A DNA stretch of 64,000 nt from MWEI01 sp964600235 (GTDB lineage Bacteria > Desulfobacterota > Desulfomonilia > UBA1062): NCBI GenBank assembly GCA_964600235.1, contig CAZRIV010000008.1:119873-183872 (forward strand). The letters run 5' to 3'. Below the pieces are notes generated by a model that saw nothing but the letters and a program-made list of their open reading frames with translations, made no database searches and was not told the DNA's origin. The stretch's first letter is position 1. Each line of letters starts with the position of its first letter. Below, piece after piece: positions 24,845-33,905 of this stretch. The translations under genes and the position numbers were made by a program.

Positions 24845-26564
24845 CGATAATACCCTTCACCTCAATCTGCTTCATGCAGTAATCCACAATACCATCAATC
24901 CCAACCTTCTCGACCTTTCCGGTCGCTCTTTCCTTGAATTCCACCACACCGCCGGCAAGATCCTTCGCCCCCACGGTTATCCTGAGCGGCACACCGATAA
25001 GGTCGGCATCCTTGAACTTCACCCCGGGCCTCACGTCCCTGTCATCCAGCAGTACATCACAACCCAGGGAAACCAGCTCATTGTAGATTTTTGCAGCGGC
25101 TTCCATGGCAGGGCCTTCGTTCACATTGATCGCTATCACCATGATCTGGTACGGGGCAATGGCCATGGGGAAGATGATGCCGTTCTCATCATGGTTCTGC
25201 TCAAGCGCTGCCGCCACGGTCCTTCCGACGCCGATTCCATAACAGCCCATGATCAGCTGCTTCTGCTGCCCGTCCTCGTCCAGGAACATTGCATTCATTG
25301 CCTTGGAATATTTCGTGCCCAGCTTGAAGACATGCCCGACCTCGATGCCCCTGATGATCTGGAGCTTCCCCTCCGGACACCTGGGACATCCGTCTCCCCC
25401 GATGGCAGCCCTTATGTCTGCAATCTGGTCTACCAAGATGTCCCGGGAGAACCAGACATCCCTTATATGGTAGTCGGCTTTGTTTGCCCCGGTCACAAAG
25501 GCGCCGCCACCGACCAGCGAGGCGTCTGCAACCTTTTTTATGGTAAGCCCCACCGGTCCTGCAAATCCCCGGGGGGCCCCGGTATGCTTTTCAATATCAA
25601 GCTCATCGGCCAGCTCGACGGATTCGCATTTCAGTGCCCGCCTCAGCTTGGCCTCGTTGATCTCATGATCGCCCCTGACCAGCGCCGCCACGGGTCCGTT
25701 TTCAGTCATGTAGATCAGGGTCTTGATGAGCCGTTCCGGCCCAATCGTGAGGAATTCACACACCTCGTCAACCGTCCTGATGCCGGGGGTATGGACCTCT
25801 TCCGGCTTTCCTTCAGGGGCCTTGGGGAAGGACATCTCTACGGGGAGAGCTACCTCGGCCTTTTCCTGATTCGCCGCATAGCTGCATGTCGCGCAGCTCA
25901 GGATGGCATCTTCTCCGGTCTCTGCCAGCACCATGAACTCATGGGAAAAATTCCCGCCTATGGGCCCTGAATCCGCCTCCACTGCCTTGAACTTGAGCCC
26001 GCAGCGTTCAAAGATCTTCTCATATGCCTTGAACATGGCTTCATAACTCTTCTCGGCGCCTGCATCGTCTTTGTCGAAGGAATAGGCGTCCTTCATGATG
26101 AACTCCCTGGCCCTCATCACACCGAAACGGGGCCTGATCTCATCGCGGAACTTGGTCTGAATCTGGTAAAGGTTCAAGGGGATATCCTTGTAGGAATGGA
26201 CATAGTCCCTTACCACCTCGGTAATGACCTCCTCGTGGGTAGGCCCCACAACGAACTCCGCCCCCTTGCGGTCGGACAGTCTCAGGAGTTCCTTGCCGTA
26301 GACAGACCACCTGCCGCTTTCCTTCCAGATCTCGGAAGGCTGGACCGCAGGGAGCAGGACCTCCTGGGCTCCCGCAGCGTTCATCTCTTCACGGACGATC
26401 TTCTCGACCTTACGGATGGCCTTGAGACCGTATGGCAGGTATGAATAGATGCCTGAAGCCAGCTTCTTGATCATGCACGCCCTCAGCATGAGCTTGTGGC
26501 TCACCACCTCGGCGTCACGGGGCTCTTCCTTGAGGGTGTGGAGAAATAACGAGGACATCTTCAT
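24825..26564 (-). CDS. proS: Prolyl-tRNA synthetase
   Basis: A class II synthetase of the bacterial type. The catalytic core starts with LFLHTLKEEPRDAEVVSHKLM and has motif 2 FRDEIRPRFGVMRAREFIMKDAYSF. An editing (INS) domain of about 180 residues sits between motifs 2 and 3. Motif 3 is GCYGIGVGRTVAAALEQ, followed by the anticodon-binding domain. Length 579 aa. The ATG overlaps the ispG stop by four bases. Confidence 0.96.
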   Translation of the reverse strand: MKMSSLFLHTLKEEPRDAEVVSHKLMLRACMIKKLASGIYSYLPYGLKAIRKVEKIVREEMNAAGAQEVLLPAVQPSEIWKESGRWSVYGKELLRLSDRKGAEFVVGPTHEEVITEVVRDYVHSYKDIPLNLYQIQTKFRDEIRPRFGVMRAREFIMKDAYSFDKDDAGAEKSYEAMFKAYEKIFERCGLKFKAVEADSGPIGGNFSHEFMVLAETGEDAILSCATCSYAANQEKAEVALPVEMSFPKAPEGKPEEVHTPGIRTVDEVCEFLTIGPERLIKTLIYMTENGPVAALVRGDHEINEAKLRRALKCESVELADELDIEKHTGAPRGFAGPVGLTIKKVADASLVGGGAFVTGANKADYHIRDVWFSRDILVDQIADIRAAIGGDGCPRCPEGKLQIIRGIEVGHVFKLGTKYSKAMNAMFLDEDGQQKQLIMGCYGIGVGRTVAAALEQNHDENGIIFPMAIAPYQIMVIAINVNEGPAMEAAAKIYNELVSLGCDVLLDDRDVRPGVKFKDADLIGVPLRITVGAKDLAGGVVEFKERATGKVEKVGIDGIVDYCMKQIEVKGIIVDRSNK

Positions 26565-27625
26565 GAAACATTCTCCTTCTGTAGTTCATTTACAATTGTC
26601 TGTACGATTTCTTCGGTCTTGATTCTTCTCAGAGGCTTTCCATGGGAAAACAGCAGCGCGCCCTTTTTATCGCATGCAACGCCGAGGTCCGCAATCCGCG
26701 CTTCGCCCGGACCATTCACCACGCATCCCATGACCGCCACGACCACATGTTTCCTGATGCCCTTGAGAGCATCTTCAAGCTCGGAGGCAATGGCGGCAAC
26801 ATCCGCACAGCTCCTGGCGCATGTGGGGCATGATATGACGCGAACCCCTTCCTTCCTAAGCCCCAGGCATTCCAGCAGTATCTTTCCGGCAAAGACCTCC
26901 TGAACCGGGTCTGCAGACAGCGAGATGCGGATGGTATCGCCGATGCCTTCTTCCAGGAGGACCCCTATGCCTGCAGAGGAGCGGATCAGGCCTGACAGCA
27001 GCGGCCCCGCCTCGGTGACGCCTAGATGAAGCGGCCATGATTTTACTTTAGCGAACCTGCGGTAAGAGTCGATCGTCTCGAGGACATCTGAAGATTTCAG
27101 GGATACCTTCATGGACTCAACACCCATATCCTCCAGCATCTCGACATATTGCCTGGCGTTTTCTATCAAGGCACCCACGTGATCGTCGGGAAACTTCGCC
27201 AGGAGAGACCTTTTGACCGAGCCGAGATTGACCCCTACCCTGATGGGGACCTTGTGCCGGATGGCGGCCTTTGCCACCGCCTTCAGCCTGTCTTTACCCC
27301 CTATGTTGCCCGGATTGATGCGGATGCCGTCGGCACCCTTCTCCATGGACCCGATGGCAAGCAGGTAATCAAAGTGAATGTCTGCAATGATGGGTATTCC
27401 TATGCCTTTCTTGATCTTCCCGAAGGCCATGAGTGAATCTTCGTCAGGGACGCTGACACGCACGATGTCGCACCCGGCCTCCTCCAGTTTCCTTATCTGG
27501 TTGATGGTGCCCGCAACATCAGTGGTGCGGGTATTGGTCATGGATTGTATGCTGACCGGTGCACCTCCGCCCATAGGTAACTTTCCGATAAAAATCCTGT
27601 GTGTTCGTTCGCGATGGGGGGTCAT
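26561..27625 (-). CDS. ispG: 4-Hydroxy-3-methylbut-2-enyl diphosphate synthase (IspG/GcpE)
   Basis: A [4Fe-4S] enzyme of the MEP isoprenoid pathway that converts MEcPP to HMBPP. The TIM-barrel domain starts with VSIQSMTNTRTTDVAGTINQI and VRVSVPDED. The cluster domain has SCPTCARSC and VMGCVVNGPGEA. At 354 aa it is the short two-domain form. It leads the ispG-proS-rel unit; divergent from the HDOD gene with only 67 bp between the starts, so both promoters must lie in or near that gap. Confidence 0.95.
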   Translation of the reverse strand: MTPHRERTHRIFIGKLPMGGGAPVSIQSMTNTRTTDVAGTINQIRKLEEAGCDIVRVSVPDEDSLMAFGKIKKGIGIPIIADIHFDYLLAIGSMEKGADGIRINPGNIGGKDRLKAVAKAAIRHKVPIRVGVNLGSVKRSLLAKFPDDHVGALIENARQYVEMLEDMGVESMKVSLKSSDVLETIDSYRRFAKVKSWPLHLGVTEAGPLLSGLIRSSAGIGVLLEEGIGDTIRISLSADPVQEVFAGKILLECLGLRKEGVRVISCPTCARSCADVAAIASELEDALKGIRKHVVVAVMGCVVNGPGEARIADLGVACDKKGALLFSHGKPLRRIKTEEIVQTIVNELQKENVS

Positions 27626-27692
27626 TGAAGATGAGTATCATATTAGGGGTTCTTACTCAAGATTGGATGGAGATTGAACGATAAGATCAGGG

Positions 27693-29627
27693 ATGATGAA
27701 ATTGTCTCCTGAGAAGATCGAGACCCTCCTGAACAATGTCGGAGAGCTTCCTACATTGCCGTCCATTGCCACGGCCATCATGGAAAAGACCATGGAGGAT
27801 AATGTAAACGCGAGGCAGATTGCCGAATTGGTGGAGAAAGATCAAGCGCTTGCCCTGAAGGTGCTCAAGGTTGCAAACTCCCCTTTCTACAGGAGGATCA
27901 AGGAGATATCCACCATACGCGGTGCAGTTGTCCTGCTCGGATTCAATGTCCTCAAGAGCATCGTGCTGAGCATCAGCGTGATAAACCTGTTCAATGAAAA
28001 GCAGCGCCGCGCGCTCGACTTCTATAAATTCTGGCAGCACAGTATCGCGTGCGGGGTATGCGCAAAATCCATAGCCGCCAAAGTACTTCCCACCTCATCC
28101 GAGGATGCCTTTGTGGCGGGCCTGCTGCATGATCTCGGCAAGGTTATTGCCGACCAGCTCATATGCAAGCAGGGCGAGTATGCGGAAGTGATAGAGGCCA
28201 TGAACCGCGCAGGGGCGGAAATAACCGAGATCGAACTGGACCTTGTAGGGATCGACCATGCATCCATCGGTAAATACCTCATGGAACGGTGGAACCTTCC
28301 CGGACACCTCGCCAAGGCAGTGGGTTACCATCACAGCCTCATCGACATCACGGACGATATCCCAACCAAGCGGCTCTGCTCCATCATCCATGTTGCAGAC
28401 ATGATAGCGAACCATCTGGGTATCGGCATGAACCCTATCCAGACGGGGTTTATCGACCCATCACTGCTCCAACAACTGAACCTGTCAAGCCAGGACATCC
28501 AGGATATCTCCATCTCCTTGAAGGACAACATCTCAGCCATCAGCGACGAACTGGGTATCCCTACCGCCGAGCCCAAGACCTATTTCGAGGTACTGCAGAC
28601 GGCCAATGCACAGCTCGGCAAGCTGAGCCTTGACCTGGAACAGAAAAAGATGGCCCTGGAGCGCAGGACCCTGGAGCTCACCAGCCTCAACCAGATGAGC
28701 AGCAGCCTCCAGGCATCCCTGAAGCTGTCTGAGATCACGAACACCATTGCATCGCATACCCTGACCATACTCGACGCGAGAAAAACCAGGTGCCTCATAC
28801 GACTCAACAACCTTCGCATCATGGTCACGGAGTCGTTCATGCTGGGTGAATCGCCACAGTCAAAGACGGGCATTGCCAGCGCCACAAAAGAGTTGCTGGA
28901 GAGGACTACCGGCATATTTCCTAAAACAGTCGGCATCCTTTTCGCAGGACTGAGGGTGGACGGAAAGACCATCGGCGCCCTCGAAGTACTCCTGAAGGAC
29001 AATCAGGGCCCCGATGAAATCAACCAGAAGGGGCTTCTGCTGCGCACCATTGCAGAGGTGAGCTCTCAGGCGATTCAAAGGGCCATGCTCATCACCAAGA
29101 ACATGAAGGCCGGAAAACTTGCGGCCGTAACTAAAACTGCCATAGCTGCAAACCACGAGATAAATTCGCCCCTGACAACCATCCTATTAAAGCTCGATAT
29201 GCTCACCGGTGAGATGCAGTTGAGCCCTCCGGCCAAAAAGGCGATCGGAGAAATCAAATCAGAGGCCATAGCCATCAGAAATGTCGTGAAAAAAATGCTG
29301 GAAATTTCTGATGTGGTGGAGACATCTTATGCGCAGAACGAAAAGATGCTCGACCTGAGACAGGCAACCAAGACCCGGAGCGATAATCCTTCGGATAAAG
29401 GACAGGCCCATGAACAGGGCATGAGCTCCGGATTCGAGGATTATTTAGACGATCAGCCGAAGTTAGGTGCCAGGACACCGGATTCGAAGGCCGGCACCAT
29501 GGAGCAGACTCCAGGGTTTGAGGACTATCTTGAGAATAAGCCGAAGCATCCTGCCGGTGTTAAGCCCTCGTCGAATGAAGCCCCTGCGACTGACACACCA
29601 GGGTTTGAGGATTATCTCGACAAATAG
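27693..29627 (+). CDS. HDOD-domain protein with GAF-like region, orphan kinase dimerisation domain and triple GFEDYL tail
   Basis: Residues 1-~270 are an HDOD domain (VGELPTLPSIATAIMEK, LALKVLKVANSPFY, AGLLHDLGKVIADQL). A coiled-coil stretch follows (LGKLSLDLEQKKMALERRT), then a GAF-like domain (~330-470). Next comes a segment that looks like the DHp (HisKA) domain of a histidine kinase, with AIAANHEINSPLTTILLKLD. However, no ATP-binding domain follows. Instead the C-terminus carries three copies of GFEDYL(D/E) at about residues 580, 608 and 637, separated by Pro/Lys-rich linkers. It may receive phosphate from another kinase or act as a dimerising scaffold, with the tail as peptide ligand (inference). 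Confidence 0.8.
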   Translation: MMKLSPEKIETLLNNVGELPTLPSIATAIMEKTMEDNVNARQIAELVEKDQALALKVLKVANSPFYRRIKEISTIRGAVVLLGFNVLKSIVLSISVINLFNEKQRRALDFYKFWQHSIACGVCAKSIAAKVLPTSSEDAFVAGLLHDLGKVIADQLICKQGEYAEVIEAMNRAGAEITEIELDLVGIDHASIGKYLMERWNLPGHLAKAVGYHHSLIDITDDIPTKRLCSIIHVADMIANHLGIGMNPIQTGFIDPSLLQQLNLSSQDIQDISISLKDNISAISDELGIPTAEPKTYFEVLQTANAQLGKLSLDLEQKKMALERRTLELTSLNQMSSSLQASLKLSEITNTIASHTLTILDARKTRCLIRLNNLRIMVTESFMLGESPQSKTGIASATKELLERTTGIFPKTVGILFAGLRVDGKTIGALEVLLKDNQGPDEINQKGLLLRTIAEVSSQAIQRAMLITKNMKAGKLAAVTKTAIAANHEINSPLTTILLKLDMLTGEMQLSPPAKKAIGEIKSEAIAIRNVVKKMLEISDVVETSYAQNEKMLDLRQATKTRSDNPSDKGQAHEQGMSSGFEDYLDDQPKLGARTPDSKAGTMEQTPGFEDYLENKPKHPAGVKPSSNEAPATDTPGFEDYLDK

Positions 29628-29752
29628 GCATGGATCGTCAGTAAGCATGCACTTCTCTATTTATATCTTCACCTTCTTCACGCCGGTAGATTTCCAGGGC
29701 TGTTTCCAATATACTGCATAAAAATCATTCTCCAGTGCAGGGGGCAACCGCC

Positions 29753-30745
29753 ATGAAGAACCTCGTAGATGGTCAGGGCCGGATCAGGTGGGGGCTCTAT
29801 GACGAAGCTATCGAGACGGTCAACTATCTCGACTATAACCTCCAGACACCCATGGGCATTACGATACCCGGCTTCTTAAAGCGTATCCTGGCAAATCAGT
29901 TCCACTTCATCGGCATCATCGGCCCGGATATCATCGGAGGACTGGCGGTGGTGGATCTGAAGTATCTGGCAAATGGTTTTTTCTATCTCTATGACCGCAG
30001 GACCTCTCGACTGGTGGAGACAACCGCGCTGTCCGTCTCCCCGAAATCCGCGAGCATACTTCCGACGCCGGAGCACACCTTGAGCAGGTTCTCATCGGGG
30101 GGACTCAAGATAGAGATAGACAGCTCAACCGTCTCGGCACGGGGGAAGGACATATCCCTGGATATCACCCTCGACACCACCCGCACAAAACCTTTGAGGA
30201 TCTGCACACGGGCCGGATACCGAGGGTGGGTCTACACACAGAAAACAAGTCCTGTCTCCATAAGGGGATCGGCCGGGATCGGCAACAGACAGATCGATAT
30301 CGAGTCACCTGCAACAATGGCCCTCATGGACTGGACATGCGGATACATGCGAAGAAACACCTGCTGGAACTGGGCGGCATCTGCAACCACGCTTGTTGAC
30401 GGCAGATCCTTGGGCCTCAACCTCTCTTGCGGGGTGAATGAGACGAGCTTTACTGAAAATGCCTTCTGGATAGACGGGGTCATGACAAAGGTGGACACGG
30501 TCAATTATGTCTTCGACAGGTCCGACCTCATGAAACCATGGCATGTCACCTCATTCGACAATAAGGTGGATCTCGTCTTCCATCCGGAGTCTTCCAGGGG
30601 GGAGAAGATCCATGCAGGATTCGTGGCATCTGGCTTCACACAGCTCATAGGGATGTTTTACGGCACGCTGAATACTGATTCGGGGGATGTCATAGGTATT
30701 CAGGACTGTCCGGGCTTTGTCGAGGACCACTACGCCAAGTGGTGA
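29753..30745 (+). CDS. DUF2804 family protein
   Basis: 330 aa with no signal peptide. The pattern GRIRWGLYDEAIETVNYLDY at the start and WTCGYMRRNTCWNWAAS and LGLNLSCGVNETSFTENAFW in the middle are those of DUF2804. AGGGGG lies nine bases before the ATG at 29753; an in-frame GTG at 29735 is less likely. Its last 16 bases overlap the end of the convergent nucleotidyltransferase gene. The beta-rich sequence with conserved Trp and Asn would suit a lipid- or sugar-binding fold, but the function is unknown. Confidence 0.78.
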   Translation: MKNLVDGQGRIRWGLYDEAIETVNYLDYNLQTPMGITIPGFLKRILANQFHFIGIIGPDIIGGLAVVDLKYLANGFFYLYDRRTSRLVETTALSVSPKSASILPTPEHTLSRFSSGGLKIEIDSSTVSARGKDISLDITLDTTRTKPLRICTRAGYRGWVYTQKTSPVSIRGSAGIGNRQIDIESPATMALMDWTCGYMRRNTCWNWAASATTLVDGRSLGLNLSCGVNETSFTENAFWIDGVMTKVDTVNYVFDRSDLMKPWHVTSFDNKVDLVFHPESSRGEKIHAGFVASGFTQLIGMFYGTLNTDSGDVIGIQDCPGFVEDHYAKW

Positions 30746-31677
30746 ATCCGCTGGCTGATCTGGTTCAGCCAGTCTCGATACATGACCGAGATCACCATGA
30801 AATCCTTTTCATTGTCCACGTCAAGGGCAGCTCCGCCGATGGTTGTCTCCACAAGCCTGAACCGGGCACCAAGAATGGAGGATATGAGCATTTCAAGTTT
30901 TTTTCTGGTGACGGGGTAGCTCACTATGCGTGCGGGATATTCCAGCCCTATGGCAGAAAAGCCTGCCGAGAGCTGCAAAAGCATGTACAGGATCAATGTC
31001 GTACCGATGTTACCAGGGCCGAGTCTGATGATTTCCATCATGGCCCTGAGGATATTGATGAATTCCTTCTGATATCGGCATTCATACACCTTGAGCACGA
31101 GATCGATGCTGTTCAGGAGGACAAAGGGCCGGGCCATGTGGAGATTGTTCTGCCTGAAATTACCTTCCCTGCTATGAAATGTCGCCATCTTGATGCCGGG
31201 TCTTCCCTTTCTCGGGCCGAACAGATCCAGGATCTCTTCAGGGGTTATTCCTGCCACATAATCACAATGCTCCATATCGCAATGGGATATGAACTCCTCC
31301 AGCTCTTCAACGCAGATCAGGGGAATATCCCCGGACAGGAACAGGATGTGCTTCTGAAAGTACTTCTCTATGATTGTCCCGGTGATCTCGGAATTCTGCT
31401 GATATTCGGGCAGACTCTGGAGAAAACCTTCCCACCCGTTCTCGGCAAGGCTTCTCTTCTGCTGCACGATATGTACGCCCATTTCGCCTATGACTTCCTC
31501 GAATTTCTCCTTGGGCCCGACGACAACGATATTGTCTATGGCCGTGCAGTCCTTAAGCGTCTCGATGATATGCCTGATAATGGGCTTGCCACCGATATCG
31601 AGCAGGGCCTTATTCTTTTTAAAAATCTTGCGGGAGGCCTTCCCGTCTCCGGCGACAACTACTGCATCGATTCCCAT
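30730..31677 (-). CDS. Nucleotidyltransferase family protein (GT-A fold, MobA/GlmU-like)
   Basis: The N-terminus has AVVVAGDGKASRKIFKKNKALLDIGGKP, shown here in part as VVVAGDGKAS and KALLDIGGKP. This is the nucleotide-binding loop and substrate motif of NTP-transferases. FLSGDIPLICVEEL supplies the metal-binding Asp. The C-terminal ~100 residues (IIRLGPGNIGTTLILYMLLQL and later) have hydrophobic helices not usual in MobA, so the acceptor is unclear. Length 315 aa; no clear ribosome site. It is convergent with, and overlaps, the DUF2804 gene. Confidence 0.75.
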   Translation of the reverse strand: MGIDAVVVAGDGKASRKIFKKNKALLDIGGKPIIRHIIETLKDCTAIDNIVVVGPKEKFEEVIGEMGVHIVQQKRSLAENGWEGFLQSLPEYQQNSEITGTIIEKYFQKHILFLSGDIPLICVEELEEFISHCDMEHCDYVAGITPEEILDLFGPRKGRPGIKMATFHSREGNFRQNNLHMARPFVLLNSIDLVLKVYECRYQKEFINILRAMMEIIRLGPGNIGTTLILYMLLQLSAGFSAIGLEYPARIVSYPVTRKKLEMLISSILGARFRLVETTIGGAALDVDNEKDFMVISVMYRDWLNQISQRIHHLA

Positions 31678-31727
31678 ACCATGAATGAACTGGAAAATGG
31701 TCTGATTGTCAAGCCATACAAATCATG

Positions 31728-31787
31728 CCGGCCGTATCCATGATCTGATCAGGCCGGATTTTTTGTGCCCTGCGGCAACGCGCAGGG
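31728..31787 (+). terminator. Two hairpins in the leader of azlCD, the first with a T tract
   Basis: CCGGCC (31728-31733) pairs with GGCCGG (31752-31757), with a TGATC/GATCA pairing inside, and ATTTTTTG follows. A second stem CCCTGCG/CGCAGGG lies at 31768-31787. They precede azlC by 59 bp, so the first could be an attenuator, or a terminator for transcription arriving from upstream. No regulatory ligand is claimed. Confidence 0.4.
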
Positions 31788-31845
31788 ACTTATCCAAGGG
31801 TCTTTACTTGGTATTGAGATCCCGATATAAAGGCCTGAGACTCAC

Positions 31846-32556
31846 ATGACATCAATCCCCCGGGCATCCATCGCACAAGGCCTGGCCGCAGCCCTTCCCA
31901 TATGGATTGGTTATGCAGCAGTGGGCATCCCCTTCGGGGTACTGGCCGCACAGGCCGGGCTCGATCCTGTTCAGATCGCCCTGATGTCCACAATCGTCTT
32001 TGCCGGAAGCTCCCAGTTCATTGCAGTATCCATGATAGGCTCGGGCGCTTCCATACTCCCCATCATCATAACCACCTTCTTTGTCAACCTCAGGCATCTC
32101 CTCATGAGCTCCAGCCTGGCACTGCATCTCAAAGGGACCTCGAAAGGCATGTTGAGTCTCTTCGCCTATGGGGTCACTGATGAGAGCTTTGCCGTGAACC
32201 TCACGAAATTCGTGAATGGAAACTGGGACATGAACAAAGCGCTTGTGGTTAACCATAGTTCCAATATCGTCTGGATCTTCAGCACCGTTGCCGGAGGCTA
32301 CCTGGGGGAGATCCTCCCTGAAGGCGCCCTGGGGATAGACTACGCCCTGACTGCCATGTTCATTGCCCTGTTGGTCATGCAGCTCGGAAACAGGCTCGTT
32401 ATGCTCCTGGCAATCCTTTCCGGCGTGTTCTCGCTGATCTTCGCTCTTGTCCTTCCGGGTGCATGGAATATTGTTCTGTCCTCCATGATTGCCGCAACTG
32501 CAGGGGTCTTCATCACTTCTGCGTTCAGGCACAGGAGAGGTGGTCATGGAATATAA
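31846..32556 (+). CDS. azlC: AzlC-family branched-chain amino acid exporter, large subunit
   Basis: 236 aa with several membrane helices. The family signature is AALPIWIGYAAVGIPFGVLA and the STIVFAGSSQFIAVSMIGSG segment. It works with AzlD as a two-component exporter of branched-chain amino acids or analogues (BrnFE-like). The last 11 bases overlap the azlD start in another frame. A single-gene promoter was not identified; hairpins are present upstream. Confidence 0.92.
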   Translation: MTSIPRASIAQGLAAALPIWIGYAAVGIPFGVLAAQAGLDPVQIALMSTIVFAGSSQFIAVSMIGSGASILPIIITTFFVNLRHLLMSSSLALHLKGTSKGMLSLFAYGVTDESFAVNLTKFVNGNWDMNKALVVNHSSNIVWIFSTVAGGYLGEILPEGALGIDYALTAMFIALLVMQLGNRLVMLLAILSGVFSLIFALVLPGAWNIVLSSMIAATAGVFITSAFRHRRGGHGI

Positions 32557-32866
32557 CGCCTATCTCCTGTGCATCCTCGGCATGGGACTTGTCACCTACA
32601 TCCCGAGGTGGATGCCTCTGGCCCTGCTTCCCCAGAGGGATATCCCCGAAACGCTCAAGGAATGGCTCGGATTCATCCCGGCCTGCATCCTGAGCGCCCT
32701 TGTGTCCCAGGCCGTTTTCCTCGATTCCGCAGGCGGGATTCAGATCATTCACGCCAAGTTTTTTGCCGCGGTTCCGACTCTCGTCTTTGCAATGAAGACC
32801 AGGTCCTTGGGCGGGACGGTCATTGTCGGGATGTTTCTTTACTGGGGCTTAAGCAAAATCGGATGA
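32546..32866 (+). CDS. azlD: AzlD-family transporter, small subunit
   Basis: 106 aa with four predicted membrane helices. It carries the typical GLVTYIPRWMPLALLP and IPACILSALVSQAVF segments, and KFFAAVPTLVFAMKTRSLGGT near the end. The ATG at 32546 has GAGAGGTGG upstream. Translation is coupled to azlC through the overlap. Confidence 0.9.
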   Translation: MEYNAYLLCILGMGLVTYIPRWMPLALLPQRDIPETLKEWLGFIPACILSALVSQAVFLDSAGGIQIIHAKFFAAVPTLVFAMKTRSLGGTVIVGMFLYWGLSKIG

Positions 32867-33001
32867 GAGATCCCGGACACTTGCGACCATTCATGAATTG
32901 TAATTGCTGGAACGGACCATTTCTTACGAATCTTCAGTGCAAAATCCGTAGCAAGGCTTATCGTGCATTCATCAAGCAAGGACTGTTTCATCCATCAGTG
33001 C

Positions 33002-33030
33002 TTGACATCCGTTAAGTCTTCAGATATATC
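33002..33030 (+). promoter_or_regulatory. Promoter of rplM-rpsI
   Basis: TTGACA (33002-33007), a 17-bp spacer and TATATC (33025-33030) precede the rplM ATG by 34 bp. The -35 is perfect and the -10 matches at its first four positions. The upstream part 32867-33001 holds no gene. Confidence 0.7.
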
Positions 33031-33064
33031 CGAGCCCTATTTATCGTGCTAAGGAGTAGTGTGC

Positions 33065-33493
33065 ATGGGTACATTTCAAGCGAGAAAAGAAGAGGTTGCC
33101 AGACAGTGGGTCCTTCTGGACGCTACTGATATGGTGCTTGGCAGGCTGGCCGTACAGGTTGCCTCCATCCTCAGGGGAAAGACAAAGCCGGAATTTACGC
33201 CCCACACCGATGTGGGTGATTTCGTCGTCATAATCAATGCCGACAAGGTCAGGGTAACGGGCAACAAACTTGAGCAGAAGACATATTACCACCACAGCGG
33301 ATACATGGGCGGCATCAAGAGCGCAACCATGAAGGAGATCCTGGGCAAGAAGCCTGAGGATGTCATAAAACGCGCTGTAAAGGGTATGCTCCCCAAGAAC
33401 TCTCTGGGCAGGGCCATGTTCAAGAAGCTCAAGGTCTACACCGGAGCGAACCATCCGCATGAGGCACAGATGCCTCAGCTATTAAGCAAGTAA
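33065..33493 (+). CDS. rplM: 50S ribosomal protein L13
   Basis: 142 aa. QWVLLDATDMVLGRLAVQVAS and TPHTDVGDFVVIINADKVRVTGNK are the core L13 segments, and MLPKNSLGRAMFKKLKVY is the conserved C-terminal motif. AAGGAG lies eight bases before this ATG, which rules out the GTG six bases earlier. rpsI follows after 12 bp as in most bacteria. Confidence 0.97.
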   Translation: MGTFQARKEEVARQWVLLDATDMVLGRLAVQVASILRGKTKPEFTPHTDVGDFVVIINADKVRVTGNKLEQKTYYHHSGYMGGIKSATMKEILGKKPEDVIKRAVKGMLPKNSLGRAMFKKLKVYTGANHPHEAQMPQLLSK

Positions 33494-33505
33494 GAGGGAA
33501 TTGGT

Positions 33506-33898
33506 ATGGCAGAAAAGATCTACGCCACAGGACGTCGTAAGAACGCAACCGCACGGGTATGGCTATCTCCGGGCAAAGGCGAGATGACCGTAAACGGCAG
33601 ACCCATCGATGTGTACTTCCCAAGGGAAACGCTGCAGATATCTGCTTTTCAGCCCTTTGTCATCACTGACACCAAGGGACAGTTCGATATCTACGCCACG
33701 GTCAGTGGCGGTGGTATTTCCGGACAGGCCGGTGCCTTACGCCACGGCATTTCAAGGGCGCTTGCGACCTTTGACATCGATAAGTTCAGATCCAAGCTGA
33801 AGGCGGCCGGTTTCCTCACCAGGGATCCCCGTATGGTGGAGCGCAAGAAATACGGTCTCCACAAGGCCCGCAAGAGACCTCAGTTCTCCAAGAGGTAG
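33506..33898 (+). CDS. rpsI: 30S ribosomal protein S9
   Basis: 130 aa with YATGRRKNATARVWLSPGKG at the start and the basic tail KARKRPQFSKR that reaches the ribosomal P site. GGGISGQAGALRHGISRAL is the family signature. It is co-transcribed with rplM; argC starts 8 bp after the stop. Confidence 0.97.
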   Translation: MAEKIYATGRRKNATARVWLSPGKGEMTVNGRPIDVYFPRETLQISAFQPFVITDTKGQFDIYATVSGGGISGQAGALRHGISRALATFDIDKFRSKLKAAGFLTRDPRMVERKKYGLHKARKRPQFSKR

Positions 33899-33905
33899 TA
33901 CTTCA

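Noticed and set aside
24822..25970. 382-aa open frame on the plus strand
   Set aside because: Antisense shadow of proS, which is clearly coding.
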